Assembly: GCF_024611995.1 (NCBI RefSeq)
Contig: NZ_CP102509.1
Location: forward strand, 6,572,001-6,636,000
Direction: 5' to 3'
Source of the DNA: Streptomyces sp. NBC_00162
GTDB taxonomy: Bacteria > Actinomycetota > Actinomycetes > Streptomycetales > Streptomycetaceae
DNA length: 64,000 nt
A model generated the notes under the pieces. It saw only the letters and a list, made by a program, of their open reading frames with translations. It made no database searches and was not told the DNA's origin. The position numbers and the translations under genes are program-made. Shown here piece after piece: positions 25,126 through 35,194 of the stretch (position 1 is its first letter; each line of letters starts with the position of its first letter).

Positions 25126-25890
25126 GTGAACGCGTACCAGGACCAGCGAGTCGTCGTCACCGGCGCGGGCGGCGGCATCGGCGCCGCCCTCGCCCACCGC
25201 TTCGCCGCCGAGGGTGCCACGGTGGTCGTCAACGACCTCGACGCGGCCAAGGCCGCCGCGGTGGCGGGCGCGATCGGCGCCCGCGCGATCCCCGTCGCCG
25301 GAGACGCGTCGGAGATCGTGGCCGAGGCCCGGGAGGCCCTCGGCGGCGGGATCGACGTCTACTGCGCCAACGCCGGACTGGCCTCCGGCGGCGACGCGTT
25401 CGCCGACGAGGCCGTCTGGGAGGCGGCCTGGAACACCAATGTCATGGCCCACGTCCGCGCGGCCCGGCTGCTCCTGCCGGACTGGCTGGAGCGGGGGAGC
25501 GGCCGCTTCGTGTCCACCGTCTCCGCCGCCGGACTGCTGACCATGATCGGGGCGGCGCCGTACAGTGTCACCAAGCACGGGGCGCTCGCCTTCGCCGAAT
25601 GGCTCTCGCTGACCTACCGCCACCGCGGTGTCCAGGTCCACGCCATCTGTCCGCAGGGGGTGCGCACCGACATGCTGACGGCCGCGGGCTCGGCGGGTGA
25701 GCTCGTTCTCGCGCCGACCGCGATCGAGCCGGAAGCGGTCGCTGACGCACTGTTCGACGGCATGGAGAAGGGCCGGTTCTTGATCCTCCCGCACCCCGAG
25801 GTCGCGGACTTCTACGCCGCCCGCGCCACCGACCCGGACCGCTGGCTCAGCGGCATGAACCACCTCCAGCGGAAATGGGAGACCCGGTGA
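25126..25890 (+). CDS. Short-chain dehydrogenase/reductase
   Basis: A 254-residue SDR. The cofactor motif is TGAGGGIGAALAHRF, followed by VVVNDLD (an Asp at the end of beta2, favouring NAD); NAG motif in YCANAGLASGG; catalytic Ser in TVSAAG and Y-x3-K in YSVTKHG. GTG 25126 follows AAAGG. The stop overlaps the start of the acyl-CoA ligase gene (GTGA), so both form an operon. With the nearby ligase, dehydrogenase and APH kinase it probably oxidises or reduces a hydroxyacyl or keto group in an acid catabolic pathway. Confidence 0.92.
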   Translation: MNAYQDQRVVVTGAGGGIGAALAHRFAAEGATVVVNDLDAAKAAAVAGAIGARAIPVAGDASEIVAEAREALGGGIDVYCANAGLASGGDAFADEAVWEAAWNTNVMAHVRAARLLLPDWLERGSGRFVSTVSAAGLLTMIGAAPYSVTKHGALAFAEWLSLTYRHRGVQVHAICPQGVRTDMLTAAGSAGELVLAPTAIEPEAVADALFDGMEKGRFLILPHPEVADFYAARATDPDRWLSGMNHLQRKWETR

Positions 25891-27611
25891 GCTCCCCGTA
25901 CGCCGCCAGGCCGTGGCTCGGGCTGCTCAGCCCGGCCCAGCGGGCGCCCGTCACCCCGGCCCCGACCGTGCTGCACGCCTTCCGCGAGGCCGTGGCCCGG
26001 GCCCCCGAGCGGACCGCGCTCGCCTACTTCGACGGCCGCACCGGCTACGCCGAGGCCGACGCGCTCTCCGACTCGGTCGCCGGCCACCTCGCGGCGCGGG
26101 GCATCGGCCGCGGGGACCGGGTCGCCGTCATGCTGCAGAACACCCCGCACTTCGTGCTGGCCGTCCTCGCCGCCTGGAAGGCCGGGGCCGTCGTCGTCCC
26201 GCTCAACCCCATGTACAAGGCTGGCGAGGTCGGGCACATCCTGCGCGACTCCGGGGCCGCCGCGCTGGTCTGCGACGGCCGCGCGTGGGCGGCGTACCTG
26301 TGCGAGGCCGCGCGCGGTACGGACGTGCGCGTCGCCCTGACCGCCCGCGACCGGGATTTCCAGACGCGCGACGACGCGCGGCTCTTCGCCCCGGCGGCCG
26401 TACCGCATCCGCGCCGAGCCCCGGAGTCCGCGCCGCACCCCGCCCCGGAATCCGCGCCGGACCCCGCGGCCGGGCCGGCGGCTCCGGAGGCCGCCGACCT
26501 CACGACCGTGGCCCGCCAGGGCCACCCCGCGCCGGACGACCCGCACCTCACCGCCGCCGACACCGCCCTCATCAGCTACACCTCCGGCACCAGCGGCACC
26601 CCCAAGGGCGCCATGAACCCGCACGGCGCCCTCACGTACAACGCCGTCCGCCAGGTCACCGCCCACCCCCTCCCCGAGGGCGCCGCCTACTTCGCCCTCG
26701 CGCCCCTCTTCCACATCACCGGCATGGTCTGCGAGCTCGCCGCCTGCTTCGTCAACGCCGGCACCCTCGTCCTCGCCCACCGCTTCGACGCCGCGGTCGT
26801 GCTCGACGCCTTCCTGGAGCACCGCCCCGCCTACACCGTGGGCCCGGCCACCGCCTTCATGGCCCTGGCCGCCCACCCGGACGTCACCCGGGACCACTTC
26901 GCCTCGTTCCAGGTGATCTCCTCCGGCGGAGCCCCGCTGCCGCCCGCGCTCGTCGAGCGGCTGCGCGGCGCCTTCGGCTTCTACCTGCGCAACGGCTACG
27001 GCCTCACCGAGTGCACCGCCCCCTGCGCCTCCGTCCCCCCGCACCTCGAAGCCCCCGTCGACCCGGCCTCCGGCACCCTCTCCGTGGGCCTCCCGGGCGC
27101 CGAGACCGTCGTACGGATCCTCGACGAGCAGGGCGCCGAGGTCCCCTTCGGCGAGACCGGCGAGATAGCCGTCCGCGGCCCCCAGGTCGTGCCCGGCTAC
27201 TGGGGTCTGCCCGCCGACACCGCCAAGGCCTTTCCGGACGGCGAACTGCGCACCGGGGACGTCGGTTTCATGGACGCGGACGGCTGGCTCTACGTCGTCG
27301 ACCGCAAGAAGGACATGATCAACGCCTCCGGTTTCAAGGTCTGGCCGCGCGAGGTCGAGGACGTGCTCTACACCCACCCGGCGGTCCGCGAGGCGGCCGT
27401 GGTCGGCGTCCCCGACCCCTACCGCGGGGAGAGCGTGAAGGCGTACGTCAGCCTCCGCCCCGGCGCCCATGTGGAGCCGGCCGAGCTGTCCGCCTACTGC
27501 GCCGAACGCATCGCCGCCTACAAGTACCCCCGCCAGGTGGAGATCCTGCCTGTCCTGCCGAAGACGACCAGTGGCAAGATCCTGCGACGGGAACTGCGCG
27601 ATCGCGGCTGA
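25887..27611 (+). CDS. AMP-dependent acyl-CoA synthetase/ligase
   Basis: A 574-residue ANL-superfamily enzyme that activates a carboxylic acid with ATP and CoA. Motifs in order: P-loop SYTSGTSGTPKGAM, YGLTECTAP, ELRTGDVGFMDADGWLYVVD, and the C-terminal KTTSGKILRREL with the adenylation Lys. Residues ~175-212 are a disordered Pro/Ala/Glu insert with the repeat PESAP, not seen in typical members. GTG 25887 is coupled to the SDR stop; an ATG at 25875 would overlap the SDR further. The ligase follows the SDR and precedes its likely regulator. Confidence 0.93.
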   Translation: MSSPYAARPWLGLLSPAQRAPVTPAPTVLHAFREAVARAPERTALAYFDGRTGYAEADALSDSVAGHLAARGIGRGDRVAVMLQNTPHFVLAVLAAWKAGAVVVPLNPMYKAGEVGHILRDSGAAALVCDGRAWAAYLCEAARGTDVRVALTARDRDFQTRDDARLFAPAAVPHPRRAPESAPHPAPESAPDPAAGPAAPEAADLTTVARQGHPAPDDPHLTAADTALISYTSGTSGTPKGAMNPHGALTYNAVRQVTAHPLPEGAAYFALAPLFHITGMVCELAACFVNAGTLVLAHRFDAAVVLDAFLEHRPAYTVGPATAFMALAAHPDVTRDHFASFQVISSGGAPLPPALVERLRGAFGFYLRNGYGLTECTAPCASVPPHLEAPVDPASGTLSVGLPGAETVVRILDEQGAEVPFGETGEIAVRGPQVVPGYWGLPADTAKAFPDGELRTGDVGFMDADGWLYVVDRKKDMINASGFKVWPREVEDVLYTHPAVREAAVVGVPDPYRGESVKAYVSLRPGAHVEPAELSAYCAERIAAYKYPRQVEILPVLPKTTSGKILRRELRDRG

Positions 27612-27660
27612 AAACAGTCGGACGGTCGTACAGCTGGAATGGGAAGGGAAGGTCGGCGCC

Positions 27661-28266
27661 ATGGCTGCCAGAACCACGGAACCCGAAGGCACGCACGAGG
27701 CCCCGGTACCGCAGCGGCTGCTGGCCGTCGCCACCCGGCTGTTCGCCGAGCGCGGCTATGACCGCACGTCGGTGCAGGAGATCGTCGAGGCGGCCGGGGT
27801 CACCAAGGGTGCGCTCTACCACTACTTCGGGTCCAAGGACGACCTGCTGCACGAGGTGTACGCGCGGATGCTGCGCCGTCAGCAGCAGCGGCTCGACGCG
27901 GTGGCCGGATCCGACGCACCGGTCGAGGACCGGCTGCGGGCGGCCGCCGCCGACGTGGTGGTCACCACCATCGAGAACCTCGACGACGCGATGATCTTCT
28001 TCCGGTCGATGCACCAGCTCAGCCCGGAGAAGTTCAAGCAGGTACGGGCGGAGCGCCGGCGCTACCACGAGCGCTTCCGGGCGCTGGTCGAGGAGGGCCA
28101 GCGCACCGGCGTGTTCTCCAGCGCCACCCCCGCCGACCTGGTGGTGGACTACCACTTCGGGTCCGTGCACCACCTGTCGACCTGGTACCGCGCGGACGGG
28201 CCGCTCACCCCGCAGCAGGTCGCCGATCACCTCGCCGACCTGCTGCTGCGCGCGCTGCGCCCCTAG
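27661..28266 (+). CDS. TetR/AcrR family regulator of the SDR-ligase and kinase-dehydrogenase operons
   Basis: A 201-residue regulator. Helix-turn-helix at ~18-65 (RLLAVATRLFAERGYDRTS, IVEAAGVTKGALYHYFGSKD); the C-terminal domain (SPEKFKQVRAERRRYHERFR ... FGSVHHLSTWYR) is like KstR2-type TetR proteins that bind acyl-CoA ligands. ATG 27661 follows GGGAAGG. It is 49 bases after the ligase gene. A related ACAGTCGG sequence lies at 27616-27623 just before it, and palindromes at 25066 and 30693 flank the region, so it probably represses both arms of the cluster. Confidence 0.88.
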   Translation: MAARTTEPEGTHEAPVPQRLLAVATRLFAERGYDRTSVQEIVEAAGVTKGALYHYFGSKDDLLHEVYARMLRRQQQRLDAVAGSDAPVEDRLRAAAADVVVTTIENLDDAMIFFRSMHQLSPEKFKQVRAERRRYHERFRALVEEGQRTGVFSSATPADLVVDYHFGSVHHLSTWYRADGPLTPQQVADHLADLLLRALRP

Positions 28267-28273
28267 TCAGCGG

Positions 28274-28326
28274 CCGGGTCCGCACGGTCCTCGGCTTCAG
28301 CCGGCGGGAGGACCGTGCGGACCCGG
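28274..28326. terminator. Bidirectional hairpin terminator with 19-bp stem
   Basis: Perfect 19-bp arms at 28274-28292 and 28308-28326 with a 15-base loop, between the convergent TetR and acyl-CoA dehydrogenase genes. Confidence 0.85.
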
Positions 28327-28348
28327 GTCTGCTCGGGCACCGCGGCCG

Positions 28349-29572
<1,224 letters not shown>

Positions 29573-29584
29573 GGGATGCGTGCC

Positions 29585-30643
29585 TCAGCCTTCGTGGCGG
29601 TTCTGGAATTTGCGGGGTGCCTGGAGGGTGGTCAGACCGTGCTCGATGAAGACCGGGACCAGCTCGCCGATCCGGTCGAAGCCCGCGCCGACGGTCTGCC
29701 CGAGCGTGTAGCGGTAGTGGATGCCTTCGAGGATCACCGCGAGCTTGAACCAGGCGAACGCCGTGTACCAGGCGATCGCACCGGTGTCCCGCCCGGACCG
29801 GGCCGCGTACCGTTCGACCAGCTCGGCGGGCGTCGGATGCCCCGGAGCCCCGCTGGTGGTGCTGACCGGAGATTCAGTCAGGCCCAGGTCGGAGCTGTAC
29901 ATCACCAGCAGCCCGAGATCGGTCAGCGGATCGCCCAGCGTGGACATCTCCCAGTCCAGTACGGCCCGGATCGTGTCGTCCGGACCGCCGATCAGTACGT
30001 TGTCCAGCCGGAAGTCCCCGTGGACCACGGTCGGCGCGGGGGAGTCGGGCAGCGCCCGGCCCAGCGCGCCGTGCAGTTCGTCGATCCCGGCGAGCTCCCG
30101 GCCCCGGGAGGCCGCGAGCTGCTTGCCCCAGCGGCGCAGCTGCCGGTCCAGGAAGCCCTCGGGGCGGCCGAAGTCGCCCAGGCCGACGGCCTGCGGGTCC
30201 ACCGCGTGCAGGTCGACCAGCGTATCCACCAGAGCCAGCACCGCCCGCCGGGTGCGCTCGGGACCGATCGCGGCGAGCTCGCCCGCCGTGCGGTACGGCA
30301 CCCCCTCCACGTACTCCATCACGTAGAACGGCGCCCCCAGCACGGACTCGTCCTCGCACAGCAGCACCGGCTCGGGCACCGGTACGGCCGTTCCGTGCAG
30401 AGCCGCGATCACCCGGTGCTCGCGCCGCATGTCGTGCGCCGTGGCCAGGACGTGGCCGAGCGGGGGGCGGCGCACCACCCAGCGGGCGGAGCCGTCGGTG
30501 ACCGCGTACGTGAGGTTCGACCGGCCCCCTTCGATCAGCCGGCCGCTCAGCGCCCCGGCCACGAGCCCGGGCCGCGCGGTGTCGAGATGGCCGCGCAGCC
30601 GTTCCAGATCGAGGCCTCGCGGATCGTCCGGGGCTGGGGTCAT
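29585..30643 (-). CDS. APH family kinase (ACAD10/11-type phosphotransferase)
   Basis: A 352-residue aminoglycoside-phosphotransferase-fold protein. Catalytic motif VVHGDFRLDNVLI (HGDxxxxN) and metal motif VLDWEMSTLGDPLTDLGLL are intact; the N-terminal GGRSNLTYAVTD and RRPPLGHVLATAHDMRRE are typical of the branch paired with acyl-CoA dehydrogenases, not of antibiotic-resistance enzymes. ATG 30643 follows GGAGG by 8 bases; a GTG at 30652 overlaps that ribosome site. It is the first gene of an operon with the dehydrogenase, and a near-perfect palindrome lies 50 bases upstream. Likely role: phosphorylation of a hydroxyacyl-CoA. Confidence 0.9.
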   Translation of the reverse strand: MTPAPDDPRGLDLERLRGHLDTARPGLVAGALSGRLIEGGRSNLTYAVTDGSARWVVRRPPLGHVLATAHDMRREHRVIAALHGTAVPVPEPVLLCEDESVLGAPFYVMEYVEGVPYRTAGELAAIGPERTRRAVLALVDTLVDLHAVDPQAVGLGDFGRPEGFLDRQLRRWGKQLAASRGRELAGIDELHGALGRALPDSPAPTVVHGDFRLDNVLIGGPDDTIRAVLDWEMSTLGDPLTDLGLLVMYSSDLGLTESPVSTTSGAPGHPTPAELVERYAARSGRDTGAIAWYTAFAWFKLAVILEGIHYRYTLGQTVGAGFDRIGELVPVFIEHGLTTLQAPRKFQNRHEG

Positions 30644-30692
30644 GGGTGGCACCTCCGTACGCAGTTGACGGTGACTGTTGTCCGCAGGCCAT

Positions 30693-30712
30693 CATGCCGA
30701 CCAGTCGGTATG
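30693..30712. promoter_or_regulatory. TetR-type operator upstream of the kinase-dehydrogenase operon
   Basis: CATGCCGAC-CA-GTCGGTATG, palindromic in 16 of 18 arm positions. Shares CATRCCGAC with the site at 25066-25085 and GTCGGTATG with the sequence at 10186-10194. It is the best-conserved copy and lies before the APH kinase start. Confidence 0.75.
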
Positions 30713-30795
30713 TAGTCCAGGGTGCGGGCCGAAAGAACTCCTCCCTGGACTCCTCCCGGGACTCTTCCGGCCGTGCCCCGCCGCGCGGGTCCGTA

Positions 30796-31707
30796 TCAGG
30801 CGTGGCAGAGGATCGGCGTCCCGCCGTTCATCACGGTCATGTCCTTCAGCACCGCCAGGATGTCCAGCGGAACGCCCTCCGGTTCCCCGGCCAGTTCCGC
30901 GTACGCCCGGTGCAGGTTCGCCACCAGCCGTTCGCTCTCCCGCCAGGCCGCGAACTCCCCGAGATCGGCCCGGCGGGCCGTCTCCAGCGGGGTCAGCCCC
31001 TCCGCGCGCCCCTCCCGGGCCAGTTCGGCCACGTACCGCAGGTAGCGCCCGGTGGCCTCGTAGGCCGACGCGTCGGTCAGCGGCCCGTGGCCCGGTACGA
31101 CGGTCTCCGCGTCCAGGGAGCGCAGCACGTCCAGCGCCCGCAGCGAGCCGGCGAGGGAGCCCATCGCGAGGAACGGGGTGCCCTCGGCGAAGACCAGGTC
31201 ACCGGTGAACACGACCCGCTGCCGGGGCAGCCACACGATCGAGTCGCCGGTGGTGTGCGCGACGCCCGGGTGGATGACCCGCACCTCCGTCTCGCCGACG
31301 TGCAGGGTCATCCGGTCGCTGTAGGTGAGGTCGGGCGCGGTGATGTCTATCGCGCCGAAGTCCGTCGCGGGCCAGATCATCTCCAGCTGGTGCCCGGCGG
31401 CGAGCTGTTCGGTCCGCGCGTTGTCGTGCCCGAGGACCAGCGCCTCGGGCGCGAACACGCCGTTGCCGTAGGTGTGGTCGCCATGGTGGTGGGTGTTCAC
31501 CACGGTGCGGGGGAGCGGCACCCCGGTCGCCGTGACCGCCTCGCGCAGGGCCAGGGCCCGCCGCTCGGTGGCTGCCGTGTCGACGAGCAGGGTCCGGCCG
31601 CCGTCGCTGACGAAGCCGGCGTTGTTGAGGCACCAGCCGCCGTCCGGCTGGACGTAGGCGTACACCCCTGGTGCGGGCTGGACGAGGTACGGCTTGTCGA
31701 CGGTCAT
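30796..31707 (-). CDS. MBL-fold metallo-hydrolase
   Basis: A 303-residue metallo-beta-lactamase-fold hydrolase. The zinc motif HxHxDH appears as THHHGDHTYGN, later ligands are H in VAHTTGD and D in FTGDLVF, and a last His is in VPGHGPLTD. ATG 31707 (MTVDKPYLV) follows GGGGAGAG; an upstream ATG would add 18 residues without family similarity. It resembles quinoprotein-relay/SoxH-type MBL proteins. Substrate unknown. It reads toward the APH kinase operon with the operator in between. Confidence 0.87.
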   Translation of the reverse strand: MTVDKPYLVQPAPGVYAYVQPDGGWCLNNAGFVSDGGRTLLVDTAATERRALALREAVTATGVPLPRTVVNTHHHGDHTYGNGVFAPEALVLGHDNARTEQLAAGHQLEMIWPATDFGAIDITAPDLTYSDRMTLHVGETEVRVIHPGVAHTTGDSIVWLPRQRVVFTGDLVFAEGTPFLAMGSLAGSLRALDVLRSLDAETVVPGHGPLTDASAYEATGRYLRYVAELAREGRAEGLTPLETARRADLGEFAAWRESERLVANLHRAYAELAGEPEGVPLDILAVLKDMTVMNGGTPILCHA

Positions 31708-31812
31708 CGGCGCTCTCCCCGGGTCGCTTTGACGGGCGGTCAGCATCCTGCCAGCCGTCATGGCGCCGGGGGAGGGCGGGAGGGCGGATTTCGCCCCTGC
31801 CTGACTTTTCAG

Positions 31813-32109
31813 TCAGTGGTCGTCGTAGTGCCCGTCGTGCGCGGCGTGCCGGTGTCCGTCGTGCACGTAGTCGACGTGGTCCCCGTGCCGGACCGTCTCG
31901 TGTCCGCAGTCCGGGCCGTGCGCGTGGGCGTGGCCGTCGTGGGTGGTGTGTCCTTCGCTCTCGCACTCGTCCCAGTGCCCGGAGTGCTCCCGGTGCAGAT
32001 GGCCGTCGTGCGCGTAATCGACGTGGTCGCCGTGCGAGACCGCCTGGTGCCCGCAGTCGGGGCCGTGGGCGTGCGCGTGCGTGGGGTGTTCCAGGTGCTG
32101 GGTCGTCAT
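31813..32109 (-). CDS. Histidine-rich metal-binding protein with internal duplication
   Basis: A 98-residue protein with 27 histidines. It consists of two copies of a ~38-residue unit, residues 11-48 and 60-97, each reading HAHGPDCGH then GDHVDYxHDGHxH. Cysteines occur in each DCGH, plus one in the linker. There is no signal peptide, so it is cytoplasmic. Binding of zinc, nickel or copper as a buffer or store is the likely role; the specific metal cannot be told. Similar proteins are common in streptomycetes and are sometimes misnamed zinc transporter. It stands between the MBL gene and the DUF202 genes. Confidence 0.8.
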   Translation of the reverse strand: MTTQHLEHPTHAHAHGPDCGHQAVSHGDHVDYAHDGHLHREHSGHWDECESEGHTTHDGHAHAHGPDCGHETVRHGDHVDYVHDGHRHAAHDGHYDDH

Positions 32110-32213
32110 GGGGCCGAGGCTAGTGCGGATCGTCCGGGATCGCCCGTTCTGTCCGGGTGGTGTCCGAGTGGCGTCCGGGTGGCGCGGACAAGAGGGATCA
32201 TCCGACCGGCGGT

Positions 32214-32537
32214 TCAGATGATCACGGCCATCGCGAACGCCGCGAACGCCACCGTGCAGGCCACCACCGCCAGCGCCGCACGCGGCGCGAGCCCCGGCGG
32301 CCGGCCGGCCGCCAGCGCCCGGATCCGCCGGTGCGCCACCCACAGGAACGCCAGCCAGACCAGCGCGATCACCGCCGCCCCGGCCACCTCCAGCGGCCTT
32401 CCCGACCCGCGCAGGGCCTGCCTCAGCGCCAGCACCGCCACCACCGAGGAGGCCAGCGTCGTACGCCGCCACGCGAGCCGGGTCCGTTCGGGCTGCAGTC
32501 CGGCGTCGCGCACCTCACCCTCCCGGGAAGAGCTCAC
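32214..32537 (-). CDS. DUF202 family membrane protein
   Basis: A 107-residue protein from GTG 32537. It begins with the family motif LQPERTRLAWRRTTLA and has three hydrophobic helices (SVVAVLALRQ, VAGAAVIALVWLAFLWVAH, ALAVVACTVAFAAFAMAVII). The start overlaps the stop of the second DUF202 gene by four bases (GTGA). DUF202 proteins (YidH/VTC-type) have no settled function in bacteria; in yeast the related domain is part of the polyphosphate polymerase VTC complex. Confidence 0.85.
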   Translation of the reverse strand: MSSSREGEVRDAGLQPERTRLAWRRTTLASSVVAVLALRQALRGSGRPLEVAGAAVIALVWLAFLWVAHRRIRALAAGRPPGLAPRAALAVVACTVAFAAFAMAVII

Positions 32538-32932
32538 TGCCCCGAGGTCCAGCCCAGCGCCACGACCACGATCATCGCCACCGCGACCAGCCCGACCCCC
32601 AGGCTCAGCACCACCGGGAACCGCGACAGCGGCAGGTCCTCGCCCCGCCGCATCGCCCGCTCGCACCGCACCCAGTGGTTCACGGCCCGCAGCGCACAGG
32701 CCGCCCCCACCGCGAGCAGCGCCAAGGCCATCCCGACCCGCACCCCCCACCGCAGGTCCGGCAGGAACTGGTCGACGGCGAAACCGCCGCCCACCAGGGC
32801 CAGCGCGGTCCGGATCCACGCCAGGAAGGTCCGCTCGTTGGCCAGCGAGAAGCGGTAGTCGGGGGTCTCGCCCTCGTCTTGGAGGCCTTGCGGAGCGAAC
32901 CAGAGGCGTACGTCTTTGACGAAGTCGATCAC
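32534..32932 (-). CDS. DUF202/YidH family membrane protein
   Basis: A 132-residue membrane protein. The family signature RFSLANERTFLAWIRTALAL is followed by three helices and a C-terminal hydrophobic tail (VVLSLGVGLVAVAMIVVVAL). Its start overlaps the NUDIX stop and its stop overlaps the start of the small DUF202 gene, so three genes form a tightly coupled operon. The two DUF202 proteins may form a heteromeric complex. Confidence 0.87.
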   Translation of the reverse strand: MIDFVKDVRLWFAPQGLQDEGETPDYRFSLANERTFLAWIRTALALVGGGFAVDQFLPDLRWGVRVGMALALLAVGAACALRAVNHWVRCERAMRRGEDLPLSRFPVVLSLGVGLVAVAMIVVVALGWTSGQ

Positions 32933-33462
32933 AGGGGCAATCTACGGCGGAACTCCCGCAGCCGCCGGTACGCCTCCAGCCCGTCCGGCACCCAGGCCCA
33001 CTCCCCGGCGGCGACGCGCCGGTCCAGCTCCTCCGGCGAGAGGTAGGTGTGCCAGTCCACCTCCGACTCCTGCGGAGCCACCGGCAGCTCGCACCGCACC
33101 TCGTGCACGTACGACCACCAGGCCCCGCCCGGGCCCTCGTACAGGAACTTGAACAGCGGCGCCGGCTGCGGCAGCCCGGTGACCCCGAGTTCCTCCTCGG
33201 CCTCCCGCAGCGCGGCCCGCGCGTAGCTCTCCCCGGCGCCCAGCACCCCGCCCACGAACATGTCGTAGTGCGAGGGGAACACCAGCTTCGTCGCCGTGCG
33301 CCGGTGCACGAAGATCCGCCCCCGCGCGTCCGTGGCCTGCACGAACACACAGCGGTGGATCAACCCCCGCGCGTACACCTCGCCCCGCGGGGCCTGCCCG
33401 GTGACCCGGTCGTCCCGGTCCACCACGTCCAGTACTTCATCAGCGGCACTCACACGGTTCAT
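32929..33462 (-). CDS. NUDIX hydrolase
   Basis: A 177-residue NUDIX protein. The box Gx5Ex7REUxEExGU lies in GVLGAGESYARAALREAEEE. The N-terminal DEVLDVVDRDDRVTGQ and RCVFVQATDARGRIFVHRR are typical of the YfcD branch related to isopentenyl-diphosphate isomerase. The substrate is unknown. It is the first gene of a three-gene operon with two DUF202 proteins, each pair overlapping by four bases. The 76-base gap to the divergent FAD dehydrogenase holds both promoters. Confidence 0.9.
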   Translation of the reverse strand: MNRVSAADEVLDVVDRDDRVTGQAPRGEVYARGLIHRCVFVQATDARGRIFVHRRTATKLVFPSHYDMFVGGVLGAGESYARAALREAEEELGVTGLPQPAPLFKFLYEGPGGAWWSYVHEVRCELPVAPQESEVDWHTYLSPEELDRRVAAGEWAWVPDGLEAYRRLREFRRRLPL

Positions 33463-33538
33463 CCAACCACCGCTGTTGACTGGTTACCGCTCCGTAGCCA
33501 AGGATCTGCCCCACCACCGACGGAGGACGGGTATACGC

Positions 33539-35194
33539 ATGACGTACGACGCAGACGTGATCGTGATCGGCGCCGGGCTGGCCGGGCTCGCGGCCACCGC
33601 CGAACTCGTCGACGCGGGCCGCAAGGTCATCCTGCTCGACCAGGAGCCCGAACAGTCCATCGGCGGCCAGGCCCACTGGTCCTTCGGCGGGCTGTTCCTC
33701 GTGGACTCGCCCGAGCAGCGTCGGATGCGGATCAAGGACAGTCACGAGCTCGCCCTCCAGGACTGGCTGGGCACCGCCGGGTTCGACCGCGCGGAGGACG
33801 GCTGGCCGCGCCGCTGGGCTGAGGCCTACGTGGACTTCGCCGCGGGCGAGAAGCGCCCCTGGCTGCACGCGCAGGGCGTCCGCTTCTTCCCGGTGGTCGG
33901 CTGGGCGGAGCGCGGCGGCTACGACGCGGAGGGCCACGGCAACTCCGTCCCCCGCTTCCACATCACCTGGGGCACCGGCCCCGGCCTGGTCGAACCCTTC
34001 GAGCGCCGGGTCCGGGCCGGCGTGGCCCGCGGCCTGGTCCAGCTGAGGTTCCGGCACCGGGTGACCGGGCTCTCCCGCACCGCGGGCGCGGTCGACACCG
34101 TGACGGGCGAGATCCTGGAGCCCTCCGGCGCCGTACGGGGCAGCGCTAGCAGCCGCGAGACCACCGGGGCCTTCTCCCTCCGGGCCCAGGCCGTGATCGT
34201 GACCAGCGGCGGCATCGGCGGCAACCACGACCTCGTACGCGAGCAGTGGCCCGCCCGGCTCGGCACCCCGCCCGAGCGGATGCTGTCCGGGGTCCCCGCG
34301 CACGTGGACGGCCTGATGCTCGGGATCGCCGAGGAAGCGGGCGCGAGCCACATCAACAAGGACCGGATGTGGCACTACACCGAGGGCATCGCGAACTGGG
34401 ACCCGATCTGGTCCAAGCACGGCATCCGCATCCTGCCCGGCCCCTCCTCGCTCTGGCTGGACGCGACGGGCCGGCGGCTGCCCGTACCGCTCTTCCCGGG
34501 CTTCGACACCCTCGGCACGCTCGACCACATCATGAAGACCGGCCACGACCACACCTGGTTCGTCCTCAACCAGCGCATCATCGGCAAGGAGTTCGCCCTC
34601 TCCGGCTCCGAGCAGAACCCGGACCTCACCGGCAAGTCGGTCCGCGACGTCATCAACCGCGCGCGCCAGGCCGTACCCGCACCGGTCAAGGCCTTCATGG
34701 ACAACGGCGTGGACTTCGTCGTCGAGCGCGACCTGTCCGCCCTGGTGCGCGGGATGAACGCCGTCACCAAGGAGGACCTGATCGACGAGGCCGAACTGCG
34801 CCGCGTGATCACCTCCCGGGACCGGGAGATCGCCAACCCGTTCAGCAAGGACCTCCAGGTGACGGCCATTCACGGGGCCCGCAAGTACCTCGGCGACAAG
34901 CTGATCCGCACCGCCGCGCCGCACCGGATCCTGGATCCCGGGGCCGGACCGCTGATCGCCGTTCGGCTGTCGATCCTGACCCGCAAATCCCTGGGCGGCC
35001 TGGAGACCGACCTCTCCTCGCGCGTCCTGGCGGCCGACGGCGAGCCGCTGCCCGGCGTCTACGCGGCGGGCGAGGCGGCCGGCTTCGGCGGCGGCGGGGT
35101 CCACGGCTACCGGGCCCTGGAGGGCACCTTCCTGGGCGGCTGCATCTTCTCGGGCCGGGCGGCGGGCCGTGCGGCGGCGAAGGCGGTCGGCTGA
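33539..35194 (+). CDS. FAD-binding dehydrogenase (3-ketosteroid dehydrogenase/fumarate reductase-like)
   Basis: A 551-residue flavoprotein. The FAD motif is VIVIGAGLAGLAATAELVDAG at residues ~6-26, with SIGGQAHWSFGGLF soon after; the C-terminal FAD segment is GEPLPGVYAAGEAAGFGGGG. This is the FAD_binding_2 family of succinate dehydrogenase/fumarate reductase and ketosteroid dehydrogenases; its exact substrate is unclear, and members of this branch in actinobacteria are usually called FAD-binding dehydrogenase. ATG 33539 follows GGAGGACGG. It is divergent from the NUDIX operon. Confidence 0.9.
   Translation: MTYDADVIVIGAGLAGLAATAELVDAGRKVILLDQEPEQSIGGQAHWSFGGLFLVDSPEQRRMRIKDSHELALQDWLGTAGFDRAEDGWPRRWAEAYVDFAAGEKRPWLHAQGVRFFPVVGWAERGGYDAEGHGNSVPRFHITWGTGPGLVEPFERRVRAGVARGLVQLRFRHRVTGLSRTAGAVDTVTGEILEPSGAVRGSASSRETTGAFSLRAQAVIVTSGGIGGNHDLVREQWPARLGTPPERMLSGVPAHVDGLMLGIAEEAGASHINKDRMWHYTEGIANWDPIWSKHGIRILPGPSSLWLDATGRRLPVPLFPGFDTLGTLDHIMKTGHDHTWFVLNQRIIGKEFALSGSEQNPDLTGKSVRDVINRARQAVPAPVKAFMDNGVDFVVERDLSALVRGMNAVTKEDLIDEAELRRVITSRDREIANPFSKDLQVTAIHGARKYLGDKLIRTAAPHRILDPGAGPLIAVRLSILTRKSLGGLETDLSSRVLAADGEPLPGVYAAGEAAGFGGGGVHGYRALEGTFLGGCIFSGRAAGRAAAKAVG

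Noticed and set aside
29585-30643. APH gene as an antibiotic-resistance kinase
   Set aside because: Sequence features and its operon with an acyl-CoA dehydrogenase place it in the ACAD10/11-like branch, not with aminoglycoside kinases.
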